This document shows positions 7,453-17,437 of a DNA stretch of 64,000 nt, in pieces. A program made the position numbers and the translations under genes. The notes beneath the pieces are model-generated. The model was given only the letters and a program-made list of their open reading frames with translations, was not told the DNA's origin and searched no databases. Source of the stretch: Clostridium lacusfryxellense (GTDB lineage Bacteria; Bacillota; Clostridia; Clostridiales; Clostridiaceae); the NCBI RefSeq assembly GCF_018861735.1, contig NZ_JAHLEB010000004.1:1-64000 (forward strand), in the 5' to 3' direction. Numbering within the stretch: position 1 is the stretch's first letter; each line of letters begins with the position of its first letter.

Positions 7453-8647
7453 AGTAATAACAGTAACTGCCCTTAATGGGTATATTAAAAAAATAATAGA
7501 TAGTGATTTTATATTAAATAATGCGAATGTTAAAGGTGAGTTATCTAACGTAAAATTACATTCAAGCGGACACATATACTTTACGTTAAAAGATTCATTT
7601 GGAAAGGTGAATTGTGTAATGTTCAAATCACAAGCTCAAAAACTAACGATTACACCTAGAGATGGTATGAATGTTATAATTAGAGGTAAGGTTTCTGTTT
7701 ATGAGAAAGGTGGGGCATATCAAGTTTATTGTGATTCCATGGAGACAGACGGAGAAGGTCAACTATTTTTAGCTTTTCAAAATCTAAAGGAAAAACTAGC
7801 AAAATTAGGTCTGTTTGATGACAATCATAAAAGGATTATCCCATCATTTCCTACTAGAATTGGAATAATTACATCGCAAACAGGTGCTGCAGTTAAAGAT
7901 ATTATTAATGTTGCAACAAGGCGTAACTCAAATGTTAATATGTTAATATATCCAGCGCTTGTCCAAGGTGTGAATGCCAGTACTGAAGTTGAACAAGGCA
8001 TAAAATATTTTAATAGTTTAAAAAATGTTGATTTAATTATTATTGCAAGAGGAGGAGGCTCGATAGAGGAATTATGGGCATTCAATGAAGAAAATTTAGC
8101 TTACGCAATTTATAATTCTAAGATACCTATAATTACCGGAATTGGTCACGAAACAGACTTTACTATAGCAGACTTTGTTTGCGACCATAGAGCACCAACT
8201 CCATCGGCTGCGGCAGAAATAGCTGTGAGGAATTTAAAAGATTTAAATAATGAAATTAAAACACTTAGAGAACTTTTACTAAGATCCGTGGAATTTAAGG
8301 TTACTAAAGAATACAATAAAGTCAACTTACTAAATAAAACTTTAAAAGTTAATAATCCTTTGAATTTTATAGTGAACCAGTATAGACATATAGATAATTT
8401 AAAAGAAAATTTAAATTATAAATTTGATTCAAGGATTTCAATGGAAAAACAGAAACTCTCGAAATTGAATGCACTTTTGCATGCACACAACCCTTTGAAT
8501 GTGTTAAACAAGGGGTATTCGATTTTGCAAAATAATGAAAATAGAGTTATTAGTGAAATTAGTGAACTTAAAAATATAAAAGATGTGAAAATTACATTAA
8601 AAGATGGTAGTGCTTTGTTTAAATTAAGTAATTTGGAGGAGTTTTAA
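7442..8647 (+). CDS. xseA: Exodeoxyribonuclease VII large subunit
   Basis: Catalytic subunit of ExoVII, which degrades single-stranded DNA. The 401-residue protein has an N-terminal OB-fold (about residues 15-100, NVKGELSNVKLHSSGHIYFTLKD) and the conserved nuclease core (GIITSQTGAAVKDI, ARGGGSIEELWAFN, GIGHETDFTIADFV, RAPTPSAAAE). A coiled-coil C-terminal part follows. The ATG at 7442 is preceded by GGAGGG; the longer frame from 7418 starts before it. Translationally coupled to folD and xseB. Confidence 0.95.
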   Translation: MFIKVITVTALNGYIKKIIDSDFILNNANVKGELSNVKLHSSGHIYFTLKDSFGKVNCVMFKSQAQKLTITPRDGMNVIIRGKVSVYEKGGAYQVYCDSMETDGEGQLFLAFQNLKEKLAKLGLFDDNHKRIIPSFPTRIGIITSQTGAAVKDIINVATRRNSNVNMLIYPALVQGVNASTEVEQGIKYFNSLKNVDLIIIARGGGSIEELWAFNEENLAYAIYNSKIPIITGIGHETDFTIADFVCDHRAPTPSAAAEIAVRNLKDLNNEIKTLRELLLRSVEFKVTKEYNKVNLLNKTLKVNNPLNFIVNQYRHIDNLKENLNYKFDSRISMEKQKLSKLNALLHAHNPLNVLNKGYSILQNNENRVISEISELKNIKDVKITLKDGSALFKLSNLEEF

Positions 8648-8880
8648 TGGCTAAGAAAAAAGAAACATATGAAAACATGATGGAAAGACTTGAAGAAATT
8701 GTTGGGATTATGGATGGAAATGAAGTAACGCTTGAAGGCACTATGGCAAGTTATGAAGAAGGCATAAAAATATGTAACAATCTATACAAAATTTTAAATG
8801 ATACCGAAGGTAAAATAAAAATATTAACAGAGGTCGGTGAAAAAGATTTTATAACACTTGCAGATGATGCTAAATCATAA
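8647..8880 (+). CDS. xseB: Exodeoxyribonuclease VII small subunit
   Basis: A 77-residue helical subunit that binds the C-terminal coiled coil of XseA. The signature is TYENMMERLEEIVGIMDGNEVTLEGTMASYEEG. Its ATG overlaps the xseA stop codon by one base, and GGAGGA lies just before it, so the two subunits are coupled. Confidence 0.95.
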   Translation: MAKKKETYENMMERLEEIVGIMDGNEVTLEGTMASYEEGIKICNNLYKILNDTEGKIKILTEVGEKDFITLADDAKS

Positions 8881-8895
8881 TGAAAGAGGTAAAGA

Positions 8896-9765
8896 ATGAA
8901 TATAAAATTGCTTAAAGATGAAGTGGAACAATGGATAAGTGATTATTTTGGTGATAAACAAGAAGTTAATATTAGAAATTTTGAGGCAATGAGTTATAGT
9001 ATAAAAGTTGGAGGCAAGAGAATTAGACCTATATTAATGCTTCTTACATACAGTCTATATAAGGAAGATTTTGAGAGTATATTGCCCTTTGCATCAGCTC
9101 TTGAAATGATTCATACATATTCTCTTATTCACGATGATTTACCAAGCATGGATAATGATGATTTGCGTCGTGGAAAACCTACGAATCATAAAATATATGG
9201 TGAGGCTATTGCAATACTTGCTGGAGACGGTCTATTAAATGAGGCTATGATAATAATGTTAAATGAATGCCTAGACGGAAATTTAAATAAAATTAAGGCA
9301 AGTGCCCTAATAGCAAAAGCTTCTGGTGCAGAGGGGATGATAGCTGGACAAATTTGTGATATTTTAAGCGAAGGCAAAGTGATATCTGAGGAAGAACTTT
9401 TATATATGCATAGAAATAAAACAGGTCAATTAATTATTGCTGCAATATTAAGTGGTGCTACATTAGGAAATGCAAGTGAAGAAGATTTAAGCGCCTTAAA
9501 GATGTTTGGCGATAAATTGGGATTAGCTTTTCAAATAAAGGATGATATATTAGATGTTGTTGGGGATGTTGCTATTTTAGGAAAAAATGTAAAAAGTGAC
9601 GAATGTAATAATAAAACTACATTTATAACAATGTATGGACTAGCAAAATGCAAAGCAAAATGCAACGATCTAACGCAAGAGTGTTTTCAAATACTAAAAG
9701 GGTTAAAGGCAAATACTAACTACTTAGAAGAAATTACAGAGTTTTTACTTAAAAGAGAATATTAA
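8896..9765 (+). CDS. ispA: Polyprenyl (farnesyl/geranyl) diphosphate synthase
   Basis: Condenses isopentenyl diphosphate with allylic diphosphates in the isoprenoid pathway. The 289-residue protein has the first aspartate-rich motif (HDDLPSMDNDDLRRGKPT) and the second (FQIKDDILDV), plus GGKRIRPIL near the N-terminus for IPP binding. Its position between xseB and dxs is typical of Firmicutes and groups isoprenoid genes together. Short-chain product length is inferred from the family, not visible. Confidence 0.93.
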   Translation: MNIKLLKDEVEQWISDYFGDKQEVNIRNFEAMSYSIKVGGKRIRPILMLLTYSLYKEDFESILPFASALEMIHTYSLIHDDLPSMDNDDLRRGKPTNHKIYGEAIAILAGDGLLNEAMIIMLNECLDGNLNKIKASALIAKASGAEGMIAGQICDILSEGKVISEEELLYMHRNKTGQLIIAAILSGATLGNASEEDLSALKMFGDKLGLAFQIKDDILDVVGDVAILGKNVKSDECNNKTTFITMYGLAKCKAKCNDLTQECFQILKGLKANTNYLEEITEFLLKREY

Positions 9766-9785
9766 ATAACCACTAATAATAGCTT

Positions 9786-9814
9786 TTGAATTAAATATTA
9801 TTATATGATATAAT
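9786..9814 (+). promoter_or_regulatory. Sigma-A promoter upstream of dxs
   Basis: TTGAAT (9786-9791), 17 bp, TATAAT (9809-9814), the -10 preceded by TGA as in extended -10 promoters. It suggests dxs onward can be transcribed separately from folD-ispA. Confidence 0.65.
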
Positions 9815-9867
9815 ATTTGCATAAATGTGGGTAAAATAATATATTTAATAAAAGAGGATAGATATAT

Positions 9868-11730
9868 ATGAGTAAAATATTAGATGATTATAATGATATA
9901 AATAAGATAAAAGAAATGACGATACAAGAACTTAATGTTCTTGCTCTAGAAATAAGAAAGTTTTTAATTGAAAAAGTCTCTAAAACTGGAGGCCATTTAG
10001 CTTCTAATTTGGGAGTGGTGGAGTTAACCTTAAGTTTATTTAATGTATTTGACTTAGAAAAAGATAAAATAATATGGGATGTTGGTCATCAATCCTATGT
10101 ATATAAAATTCTTACAGGAAGGAAAGATAAATTTGATTCTCTAAGAACTTTTGGTGGATTAAGTGGTTTTCCAAAAAAAGAAGAAAGTAAATATGATTTT
10201 TTTGAAGCTGGGCATAGCAGTACTTCAGTTTCTGCAGGCCTTGGCATGGCAAGAGCTAGAGACCTAAAGAAAGAAGATTTTAATGTTATTTCGGTAATTG
10301 GAGATGGTGCACTTACAGGAGGCATGTCTTTTGAAGCTTTAAATGATGTAGGATTTAGAAAAACTAAAATGATTATTTTGCTCAATGATAACCAAATGTC
10401 TATTTCTAAAAATGTTGGAGGGATGTCTAAGTATTTAAGTCAATTTAGAATTGATCCAACTTATAATAGAATAAGAGATGAAATAAATTCTACTCTTAGA
10501 AAGATTCCTAATGTAGGCAATGGTATGGTTAAATCAATTGAAAAGATTAAAAATGGAATTAAGCAGGTTATTGTACCAGGAATGCTTTTTGAGCATATGG
10601 GTATAAAATATTTAGGACCTATAGATGGGCATGATATTAAAGAGGTAAGTAAGGTTTTGAAGTTAGCTAAAAATATAGATGGACCAGTTATTATTCATGT
10701 TATAACTAAAAAAGGTAAGGGTTATAAATTTGCTGAAGAGCAGCCACGTAAATTTCATAGTATGGGCCCATTTAATCCATCAAATGGAGAGTTATGTAGT
10801 AGTTCTAAAGAAAGTTACTCAGATGCATTTGGACAACAGATTGTTCATCTTGCAAAGGAGAATAAGAATATAGTAGCAATAACAGCGGCAATGCCTGAAG
10901 GTACAGGGCTTGAAATGTTTTCAAAAGAGTTTAAGAATAGGTTCTTTGATGTAGGGATTGCAGAGCAACATGCTGTTACTATGGCGGCAGGGATGGCAGC
11001 ATCAGGTTTAAAGCCCATTTTTGCTGTTTATTCTACTTTTCTTCAAAGAGCATATGATCAAATTTTACATGATGTGTGCATTCAGAGATTACCTGTTATT
11101 TTTGCAATAGATAGAGCTGGCATAGTTGGACCGGATGGGGAAACTCATCAAGGAGTATTTGATTTATCATATTTATCTCATATTCCTAACATGACAATTA
11201 TGGCCCCTAAATGCATAGGCGAACTTAAGACAATGCTAACTTTTGCTGTAGAGCAAGATTACCCAATTGCTATACGATACCCTAGGGGAGGGGATAGTAG
11301 CAATGTTGAAATGTTACCTATGGAAAATTTCAAAAGGGGAAAATGGGAAACACTGTTTGATGGAGGTAAAATAGCATTTATAGCTACAGGTAAAATGGTT
11401 CAAAATGCTATACTTGTTAGGGAGAAATTAATGAATATGGGTGTAGAAGCTACTGTGATTAATGCTTGTTTTATTAAGCCTATTGATACATCGCTAATAT
11501 CAGAATTAATTTATAAAAATTATTCACTAGTAACTATAGAGGATAATATTGTACATGGAGGATTAGGTTCTTTAGTACTAGAGTATGTAAACTCATTAGA
11601 TGTTAAAACAAAGGTTATTAATTTAGGATTTAAAGATGAGTTTATACCACATGGAAAAGTGGATATATTGTACAGATTACATAAACTTGATGTGGATGGA
11701 ATTTTTGAAAGTATTTTAAAATTAGTTTGA
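9868..11730 (+). CDS. dxs: 1-deoxy-D-xylulose-5-phosphate synthase
   Basis: First enzyme of the MEP isoprenoid pathway; condenses pyruvate and glyceraldehyde 3-phosphate using thiamine diphosphate. The 620-residue length is normal. Visible motifs are [15 protein letters not shown], the ThDP-binding [16 protein letters not shown]...[15 protein letters not shown], and [17 protein letters not shown] in the pyrimidine domain, with the transketolase C-terminal domain after. It follows ispA with its own promoter and precedes tlyA. Confidence 0.97.
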   Translation: MSKILDDYNDINKIKEMTIQELNVLALEIRKFLIEKVSKTGGHLASNLGVVELTLSLFNVFDLEKDKIIWDVGHQSYVYKILTGRKDKFDSLRTFGGLSGFPKKEESKYDFFEAGHSSTSVSAGLGMARARDLKKEDFNVISVIGDGALTGGMSFEALNDVGFRKTKMIILLNDNQMSISKNVGGMSKYLSQFRIDPTYNRIRDEINSTLRKIPNVGNGMVKSIEKIKNGIKQVIVPGMLFEHMGIKYLGPIDGHDIKEVSKVLKLAKNIDGPVIIHVITKKGKGYKFAEEQPRKFHSMGPFNPSNGELCSSSKESYSDAFGQQIVHLAKENKNIVAITAAMPEGTGLEMFSKEFKNRFFDVGIAEQHAVTMAAGMAASGLKPIFAVYSTFLQRAYDQILHDVCIQRLPVIFAIDRAGIVGPDGETHQGVFDLSYLSHIPNMTIMAPKCIGELKTMLTFAVEQDYPIAIRYPRGGDSSNVEMLPMENFKRGKWETLFDGGKIAFIATGKMVQNAILVREKLMNMGVEATVINACFIKPIDTSLISELIYKNYSLVTIEDNIVHGGLGSLVLEYVNSLDVKTKVINLGFKDEFIPHGKVDILYRLHKLDVDGIFESILKLV

Positions 11731-11786
11731 AGTTAATCTAAAAGTGCTTTAAATAAAGACTTTAGAGGGTTCATGAGGAGTTTTTT

Positions 11787-12599
11787 ATGTTAGAAGATAA
11801 AGAGAGATTAGATGTTATTGTGGTTGATAGAGGAATTATTACCTCTAGAGAAAGAGCAAAGGAAAATATTATTGCAGGAAAAATATTTGTTGATGGTATT
11901 AAAACTACTAAATGTGGAAAAAAAGTAGATATATTATCTAGTATTGAATTTATTGGAGAAGATATCCCCTATGTAAGTCGTGGGGGATTAAAGCTCAAAA
12001 AGGCTATAGAATCTTTTGACATCAATCTTAAAGGTAAAATTTGCCTTGACATTGGTGCATCTACAGGAGGATTTACAGATTGCATGCTTAAGCATGGTGC
12101 ATCTAGGGTATACTCTATAGACGTAGGGACAAACCAGTTAGATGACAAGCTTAGATGCGATTCACGAGTGATCTCAATGGAGAAGACAAACATAAGATAT
12201 TTAAGTGTGGATAGTATTGGTGAACTTGCATGTTTTGCAAGTGTTGATGTGTCATTCATATCCCTTGGGAAAGTTATTCCTAGTTTACTTAATCTATTAA
12301 AAGATGATGGTAGTGTTGTAGCACTATTAAAACCACAATTTGAAGTAGGGGTAGGCATAGTAAATAAAAAAGGAGTAGTAAAAAACCCTAATGAACATGT
12401 GAAAGTAATAGTTGGAGTTTTAAGTTTTTTGAAAAGTCTAGATGTAAAGGTTATTAATATTAATTACTCATCCATAAAAGGACCTAATGGTAATATCGAA
12501 TATTTAATTTATTTTACAAAAGATAAATATCAATTTGAAAATTATAATGAAGACAATATAAAGCAATTAGTTGGTGATGCACACAAAGATTTAAATTAG
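11787..12599 (+). CDS. tlyA: TlyA family rRNA (cytidine-2'-O)-methyltransferase / hemolysin-like
   Basis: A 270-residue protein with an N-terminal S4 RNA-binding domain (RLDVIVVDRGIITSRERAKE, residues about 7-60) and an FtsJ-like methyltransferase domain with the SAM motif CLDIGASTGGFTDCML. TlyA 2'-O-methylates rRNA in mycobacteria; the Firmicute YqxC proteins are assigned by homology only. The position before nadK-argR-recN is conserved. The start follows GAGGAG. Confidence 0.9.
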   Translation: MLEDKERLDVIVVDRGIITSRERAKENIIAGKIFVDGIKTTKCGKKVDILSSIEFIGEDIPYVSRGGLKLKKAIESFDINLKGKICLDIGASTGGFTDCMLKHGASRVYSIDVGTNQLDDKLRCDSRVISMEKTNIRYLSVDSIGELACFASVDVSFISLGKVIPSLLNLLKDDGSVVALLKPQFEVGVGIVNKKGVVKNPNEHVKVIVGVLSFLKSLDVKVININYSSIKGPNGNIEYLIYFTKDKYQFENYNEDNIKQLVGDAHKDLN

Positions 12600-12652
12600 G
12601 GCAAAAGAGTAATCATTAGTTAATGTCTGCTAGTAAGCGCTAAGGAGGGAAT

Positions 12653-13534
12653 ATGAAGAATATAGGCATTAATATAAATACAACTAAGGATAAAGATGGG
12701 AAAATAATTAAGTATGTAAAAGACATTGTCAGAAAATATGTAGATGATACTAATATATATACATTTCAGGATGCCATTGGACTTGATAATATCAAATATA
12801 ACAATTTGGATATTATTATCGCTTTGGGTGGCGATGGAACTATTTTAAGAACATCACGAAACTTAAATAACTCTAATATTCCAATTTTAGGCGTTAATAT
12901 AGGTAATTTAGGATTTCTTTCAAGTGTAGAACTATTAGAATTTGAAAATGCAATGAAAAAATATATCGAAGATGATTATTTTGTAGAGGATAGAATGATG
13001 CTTAAGTGCACTTTGCCATATAGAGAGAGACAAGAAGAATATATTGCATTAAATGACATTGTTGTATCTAAAGGAACGCTAGCAAGGGTTGTTAAATATG
13101 AACTTCATATAGATAATAAATTTTACCTGGATTTTACAGGAGATGGACTTATAATAGCTACTCCAACAGGATCTACAGCATACTCATTATCAGCAGGAGG
13201 ACCTATAATTTATCCAAACCTAGATGTTATAGCCTTAACACCTATTTGTCCACTATCATTGTCTATGAGGACTATAGTACTTGATTCTAAAAGCGAAATA
13301 TCTATTAGTATAAAAAGTGAGCATGAAAGCATATTCTTAACGCCAGATGGGCAGCGTGCAATAAAACTCAATAACTATGAGAAAATATTAGTAAGTGTCT
13401 CAAATAGAAAATGTAGATTAGTTAAATTTAATGATTATAATTATTTTAGTATACTTAGAAAAAAAATAATTTCTAGAACAATGGACTGTGAGGGAGAAAA
13501 AGATGAAGATAGCACGGCATGCAAAAATAATTGA
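12653..13534 (+). CDS. nadK: NAD kinase
   Basis: Phosphorylates NAD to NADP. The 293-residue protein shows ALGGDGTILRTSR, NLGFLS and the family signature GDGLIIATPTGSTAYSLSAGGPI. A clear AAGGAGGG precedes the ATG. Its 3' end overlaps argR by 32 bases, so the two are likely translationally coupled. Confidence 0.96.
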   Translation: MKNIGININTTKDKDGKIIKYVKDIVRKYVDDTNIYTFQDAIGLDNIKYNNLDIIIALGGDGTILRTSRNLNNSNIPILGVNIGNLGFLSSVELLEFENAMKKYIEDDYFVEDRMMLKCTLPYRERQEEYIALNDIVVSKGTLARVVKYELHIDNKFYLDFTGDGLIIATPTGSTAYSLSAGGPIIYPNLDVIALTPICPLSLSMRTIVLDSKSEISISIKSEHESIFLTPDGQRAIKLNNYEKILVSVSNRKCRLVKFNDYNYFSILRKKIISRTMDCEGEKDEDSTACKNN

Positions 13535-13955
13535 AATTATTCAGGGCAAAGAGGTTGAAACACAGGAGCAGTTAGCAGAAGAACTAAAAAATAAGGGGTT
13601 TGAAATTACTCAAGCAACTGTATCTAGAGATATAAAAGAACTAAAATTAATTAAGGTTATGAATGCGTATGGAACCCATAAATATGCTACTAGTTCACCA
13701 GGTGATAGTTTTCTATCAAACAAATTAGTCAATATTTTTTCTCAAACAGTGCTTTATGTTGATCATGTGGATAATTTTATAGTTCTTAAAACTATATCTG
13801 GAGCAGGTGGCGCAGCTGCTGAAGCATTAGATTCATTGAAATTCAATGGGATTGTTGGAACTATTGCAGGAGACAATACTGTATTTATATTAGTTAGAAA
13901 AGAAGAAGATACAAAAGAGATAATTCAAAAAATTAAAAAAATGATTAATGAATAG
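13503..13955 (+). CDS. argR: Arginine repressor ArgR/AhrC
   Basis: A 150-residue regulator of arginine metabolism. It has an N-terminal winged helix (KIIEIIQGKEVETQEQLAEEL...TQATVSRDIKELKLIK) and a C-terminal arginine-binding/hexamerisation domain with GTIAGDNTVFILVR. The ATG at 13503 follows GAGGGAG; the GTG at 13488 that opens the longer frame contains this site and was rejected. No arginine genes lie nearby; the nadK-argR-recN context is the usual Firmicute one. Confidence 0.95.
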   Translation: MKIARHAKIIEIIQGKEVETQEQLAEELKNKGFEITQATVSRDIKELKLIKVMNAYGTHKYATSSPGDSFLSNKLVNIFSQTVLYVDHVDNFIVLKTISGAGGAAAEALDSLKFNGIVGTIAGDNTVFILVRKEEDTKEIIQKIKKMINE

Positions 13956-13966
13956 GAGGAATTAGT

Positions 13967-15655
13967 ATGCTCCTACAATTAAATATTATGAATTTTGCCC
14001 TTATTGAAAAATTAAGTATTAATTTTGAACGAGGATTTAATGTGTTTTCTGGTGAAACAGGAGCAGGAAAATCAATCTTAATAGATGCTATTAATTTTGT
14101 ATTAGGCGGGAAATTCAATAAGAACTTAATTAGAACAGGCGAAGATAAAACTTATGTCGAGGCTATATTCACCATTAATAATTTAAATAGCAAAAAGGTT
14201 TTAGATGACATGGATATTGATTATGAGGATACTGTATTCATAAGCCGTGAAACATTTCAATCTGGAAAAACAATTGCTAAAGTTAATGGTAAAACTATGT
14301 TACTCTCAAAGGTTAAACTTGTTAGTAAAAATTTATTGGATATACATGGCCAACATGATAATCACAATTTATTAGATAAAGCTAATCATATATTTTATGT
14401 GGATTCATTTGGTACTGATAAAATTAATAAGATTCTTGAAAGATACAAAGAGAAATATGTAAGAATGATATCTATTAAAAATAGAATTATAAAACTAGAA
14501 GGAAATGAGAGTGAAAGAGAGAAAAGAATTGATTTCTTAAATTACCAGTTAGAAGAAATCAAAAACACTCATTTAAAAATTGGTGAAGATCAGGAACTTT
14601 TAGAGAAATATGCTATAATCAGCAATGCAGAAAATCTAGAACAACATTTATCTAAAAGTTATCAATTATTATATAGTACAGATGAAGAAAACACCTCAGT
14701 TTTTTATAATTTAGCAATGGCAATTAAAGAACTTCGAGGTATAGAAAAACATATGGAAAAAATAAAGCTAATTACAGATGCTATTGAAGAAAGTTACTTT
14801 AATATAGAGGGTAATATAGCAGATATCAGAGATTTAAAAGAGACAATTTATTATGATGAAAAGGAACTAAACTTTACGAATAATAGAATAAGTCAAATCA
14901 ATAATTGTAAGAAAAAATATGGACTGACTATTGAAGAAATTTATAAATATAAAGATAAAATTCAACTTGAATATGAAGAATTGATTAACAGTAGTGAAAT
15001 TATTCTAACACTAAAAAAAGAAAAAGTTGCCCTTGAGGGAGAAATGAAAACTATTGGGGAACAAATTCATGAAATTAGATGTACAACAGCTAAAAAGCTT
15101 CAAGATAAAATTAAAGATGAATTAAATTATATTGGGCTTGAAAAAAGTAAATTCTACATAGAAGTGAAACTCGAAAGTGTGTTTTATGACAATGGATGCG
15201 ATAAAGTTCAGTTTTGTATATCTACTAATCCTGGAGAACCACTAAATCCATTAGAAGATATTGTTTCAGGGGGTGAATTATCACGTATAATGCTTGCACT
15301 CAAGACTGTATTCGTTGATAAGGATGAAATACCTACTGTTATATTTGATGAGATTGACACGGGTATCAGCGGTAGAATTGCGCAATGTGTTGGAGAGAAA
15401 ATGTATTTAATATCATTAAATCATCAAATTTTTTGTGTAACTCATTTGCCGCAAATAGCTAGTATGGCTGACACAAATTATTTAATATCTAAAAATGTTA
15501 TAGATAATAAAACATATACTAATATTATAAAAATGAATGATGAAGAAAAACAAAATGAAATTGCTAGAATGATTGGTGGTACTGAAGTTACTAAAATAAC
15601 CTTGGAAAATTCTAAAGAAATGATAAATATGGCAAAGAAAAAAAAGAAATATTAG
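13967..15655 (+). CDS. recN: DNA repair protein RecN
   Basis: An SMC-like ATPase for double-strand break repair, 562 residues. The N-terminal Walker A GETGAGKSILIDAI (about residues 30-43), a long coiled-coil middle, and the C-terminal ABC signature SGGELSRIMLALK with Walker B VIFDEIDTGISG are all present. It is preceded by AGGAGG and followed by a strong terminator, closing the block that starts at dxs. Confidence 0.96.
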   Translation: MLLQLNIMNFALIEKLSINFERGFNVFSGETGAGKSILIDAINFVLGGKFNKNLIRTGEDKTYVEAIFTINNLNSKKVLDDMDIDYEDTVFISRETFQSGKTIAKVNGKTMLLSKVKLVSKNLLDIHGQHDNHNLLDKANHIFYVDSFGTDKINKILERYKEKYVRMISIKNRIIKLEGNESEREKRIDFLNYQLEEIKNTHLKIGEDQELLEKYAIISNAENLEQHLSKSYQLLYSTDEENTSVFYNLAMAIKELRGIEKHMEKIKLITDAIEESYFNIEGNIADIRDLKETIYYDEKELNFTNNRISQINNCKKKYGLTIEEIYKYKDKIQLEYEELINSSEIILTLKKEKVALEGEMKTIGEQIHEIRCTTAKKLQDKIKDELNYIGLEKSKFYIEVKLESVFYDNGCDKVQFCISTNPGEPLNPLEDIVSGGELSRIMLALKTVFVDKDEIPTVIFDEIDTGISGRIAQCVGEKMYLISLNHQIFCVTHLPQIASMADTNYLISKNVIDNKTYTNIIKMNDEEKQNEIARMIGGTEVTKITLENSKEMINMAKKKKKY

Positions 15656-15708
15656 TTTTTTAATTTTTTTAGAAAAATATAGTAATATAAAAAGACATTT
15701 AGGGAAAG

Positions 15709-15742
15709 ATAAAGTCATAGACTATGGCTTTATTTTTTTTTG
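15709..15742 (+). terminator. Terminator after recN
   Basis: ATAAAGTCAT (15709-15718) pairs with ATGGCTTTAT (15724-15733) around a 5-base loop and runs into about nine T residues. The rest of 15656-16005 is very AT-rich; a CATAATA at 15943-15949 resembles a sporulation -10 element for spoIVB, but no convincing -35 partner was seen. Confidence 0.85.
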
Positions 15743-16005
15743 TTTAAAGATATAGATATTACTACAGATTATCAAAGAAAATTATTTATAAAATAAATTA
15801 CAAATGAAAATAAAGAAAATAATCTAATGATGTAATATTTATGGAAAATATGAAAAAAAATAAAATATTGCAAAATTATTTTAAATTATCATAAATTGGT
15901 TTTGAATCTATTTCTTTGACTATTTTTGAATTAATGTTATAGCATAATATGTAGAAATGCAGGGTAACTTAGAGTTATAACTATTGAGAAAAGGAGGTAA
16001 AGCTT

Positions 16006-17232
16006 ATGAAGAAAAAATTAAATATATTATGTTGGATCATGACACCTCTAATAATAATTGCTTTAAGTGTCTGCTTTAAGGTGCAAAATAAAGTTGTCGC
16101 AATGTTTAATAACCCAATTGAGAGTTCCTATTCTATTGGAAATACTATACAAGTAAAAGAAAATAAAAGTAACAGTATTAACAAGTCGTTTATAGTTAAA
16201 AATATGAAAGGTTCAAAAGTTAATTTGCAAGGGTTATTAGATGTTCAAGCAACTTTTATAAAAAGCAAGTCAGACATAATGGTTTATCCAGGAGGGCAAC
16301 CGATTGGTGTAAAACTAAATACTAAAGGAGTTTTAGTAGTAGCTTTATCTGATATAGAGGGCAAGAATGGTAAAACACCAAGTCCTGCAGCAAATGCAGG
16401 TGTACAAATAGGAGATAGCATAATAAGTATAAATGATAATGAAATAAATAATGCTGAGGATGTTGCATTATTTATAAATAAAGCTAAAAATTCAGAGCTT
16501 ATTCTTAAATTACAACGTAAAAATAAACCTGAATTTTTTGAAGTGAAAGTACTTCCAACTATTGATTCTACCGACGGGAAACAAAAAATTGGATTGTGGG
16601 TACGTGATTCAACAGCTGGAGTTGGTACATTAACTTTATATGATGATAAAACTAAAAAATTTGCTGCGCTAGGGCATCCTATAACAGATGCTGATACTGG
16701 AACAATACTTAGCGTTAATAGTGGTGTAATTATTTCATCTAATATAATATCTATAAAAAAAGGAACAAGAGGAAGTGCGGGAGAATTAAGAGGGCTTTTT
16801 GTGGATGAAAATAAAATAAAGGGTCAAATTGTTAATAATACAGAATGTGGTATATTTGGAGATGGAACTAAGAGTCTTATTAACAGTAAATTTAATAAAC
16901 CTATGCAAATTGGTTTGAGAAATGAAATTAAAGAAGGTAAAGCTCAAATTTTGACAACTATAAATGGTAGCGAACCAGAACTGTTTGATATAGAAATACA
17001 AAAACTCTTATCACAAAACACGTCTGGATCAAAAAGCATGGTAATAAAAATTACTGATCCTAAGCTTCTGACTAAAACAGGTGGTATAGTGCAAGGTATG
17101 AGTGGTAGCCCAATAATTCAAAATAACAAAATTATAGGTGCTGTAACACATGTTCTAATTAATAAACCTGATGTAGGTTATGGAATATATATAGAATGGA
17201 TGTTAAAGGATGCAGGGATTTTATCTAAATAA
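16006..17232 (+). CDS. spoIVB: SpoIVB serine peptidase (S55)
   Basis: Forespore-made signalling protease that activates pro-sigma-K processing across the intermembrane space in B. subtilis. The 408-residue protein has an N-terminal membrane anchor (residues about 7-25), a PDZ domain (about 105-185, ANAGVQIGDSIISINDNEINNAEDV) and the S55 peptidase domain with conserved FAALGHPITD (His) and GMSGSPIIQNNKIIGAVTH (catalytic Ser). AAGGAGG precedes the ATG. Next to spo0A, as in all Bacilli and Clostridia. Confidence 0.96.
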   Translation: MKKKLNILCWIMTPLIIIALSVCFKVQNKVVAMFNNPIESSYSIGNTIQVKENKSNSINKSFIVKNMKGSKVNLQGLLDVQATFIKSKSDIMVYPGGQPIGVKLNTKGVLVVALSDIEGKNGKTPSPAANAGVQIGDSIISINDNEINNAEDVALFINKAKNSELILKLQRKNKPEFFEVKVLPTIDSTDGKQKIGLWVRDSTAGVGTLTLYDDKTKKFAALGHPITDADTGTILSVNSGVIISSNIISIKKGTRGSAGELRGLFVDENKIKGQIVNNTECGIFGDGTKSLINSKFNKPMQIGLRNEIKEGKAQILTTINGSEPELFDIEIQKLLSQNTSGSKSMVIKITDPKLLTKTGGIVQGMSGSPIIQNNKIIGAVTHVLINKPDVGYGIYIEWMLKDAGILSK

Positions 17233-17273
17233 CTAGCATTATTTAAAAAAAAGAGGTAAAATAGGTATTAAGT

Positions 17274-17302
17274 GATAAAGGATAGCAAAGCTATCCTTTA
17301 TC
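17274..17302 (+). terminator. Perfect 13-bp hairpin between spoIVB and spo0A
   Basis: GATAAAGGATAGC (17274-17286) and GCTATCCTTTATC (17290-17302) are exact inverted copies around AAA. No T-tract follows, so it may be a terminator or an mRNA 3' stabiliser for spoIVB. Confidence 0.6.
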
Positions 17303-17360
17303 TATGAAAAATGTTAAATTATGATAAAAAAAAGTTTTTTTGTAAATATTATTAAAATAA

Positions 17361-17387
17361 AAAGGATTTGTAATTCTTTTGTCGAAT
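17361..17387 (+). promoter_or_regulatory. Sigma-H promoter of spo0A with overlapping Spo0A box
   Basis: AAAGGATTT (17361-17369) and GTCGAAT (17381-17387), 11 bp apart, match the sigma-H elements RNAGGAWWW and RNNGAAT exactly. The -10 is covered by TTTGTCGAA (17378-17386), an exact Spo0A box (TTGTCGAA core). Known spo0A genes use sigma-H and autoregulation; the overlap here suggests Spo0A can bind on its own -10 region. Confidence 0.75.
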
Positions 17388-17437
17388 TAATATTTGTTAA
17401 GATATGGGAATTTATTTATAAAGGGGAGTTATATATT

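Noticed and set aside
7167-7626. Antisense frames over folD and xseA
   Set aside because: Shadows of well-supported genes on the plus strand; no binding sites or recognisable domains.
15656-16005. A small gene in the recN-spoIVB gap
   Set aside because: Frames are short, AT-rich and lack binding sites; only the terminator and a sporulation-like -10 element are supportable.
17321-17437. N-terminal extension of Spo0A
   Set aside because: These codons cover the sigma-H promoter and Spo0A box; the ATG at 17438 has a proper binding site and gives the normal length.
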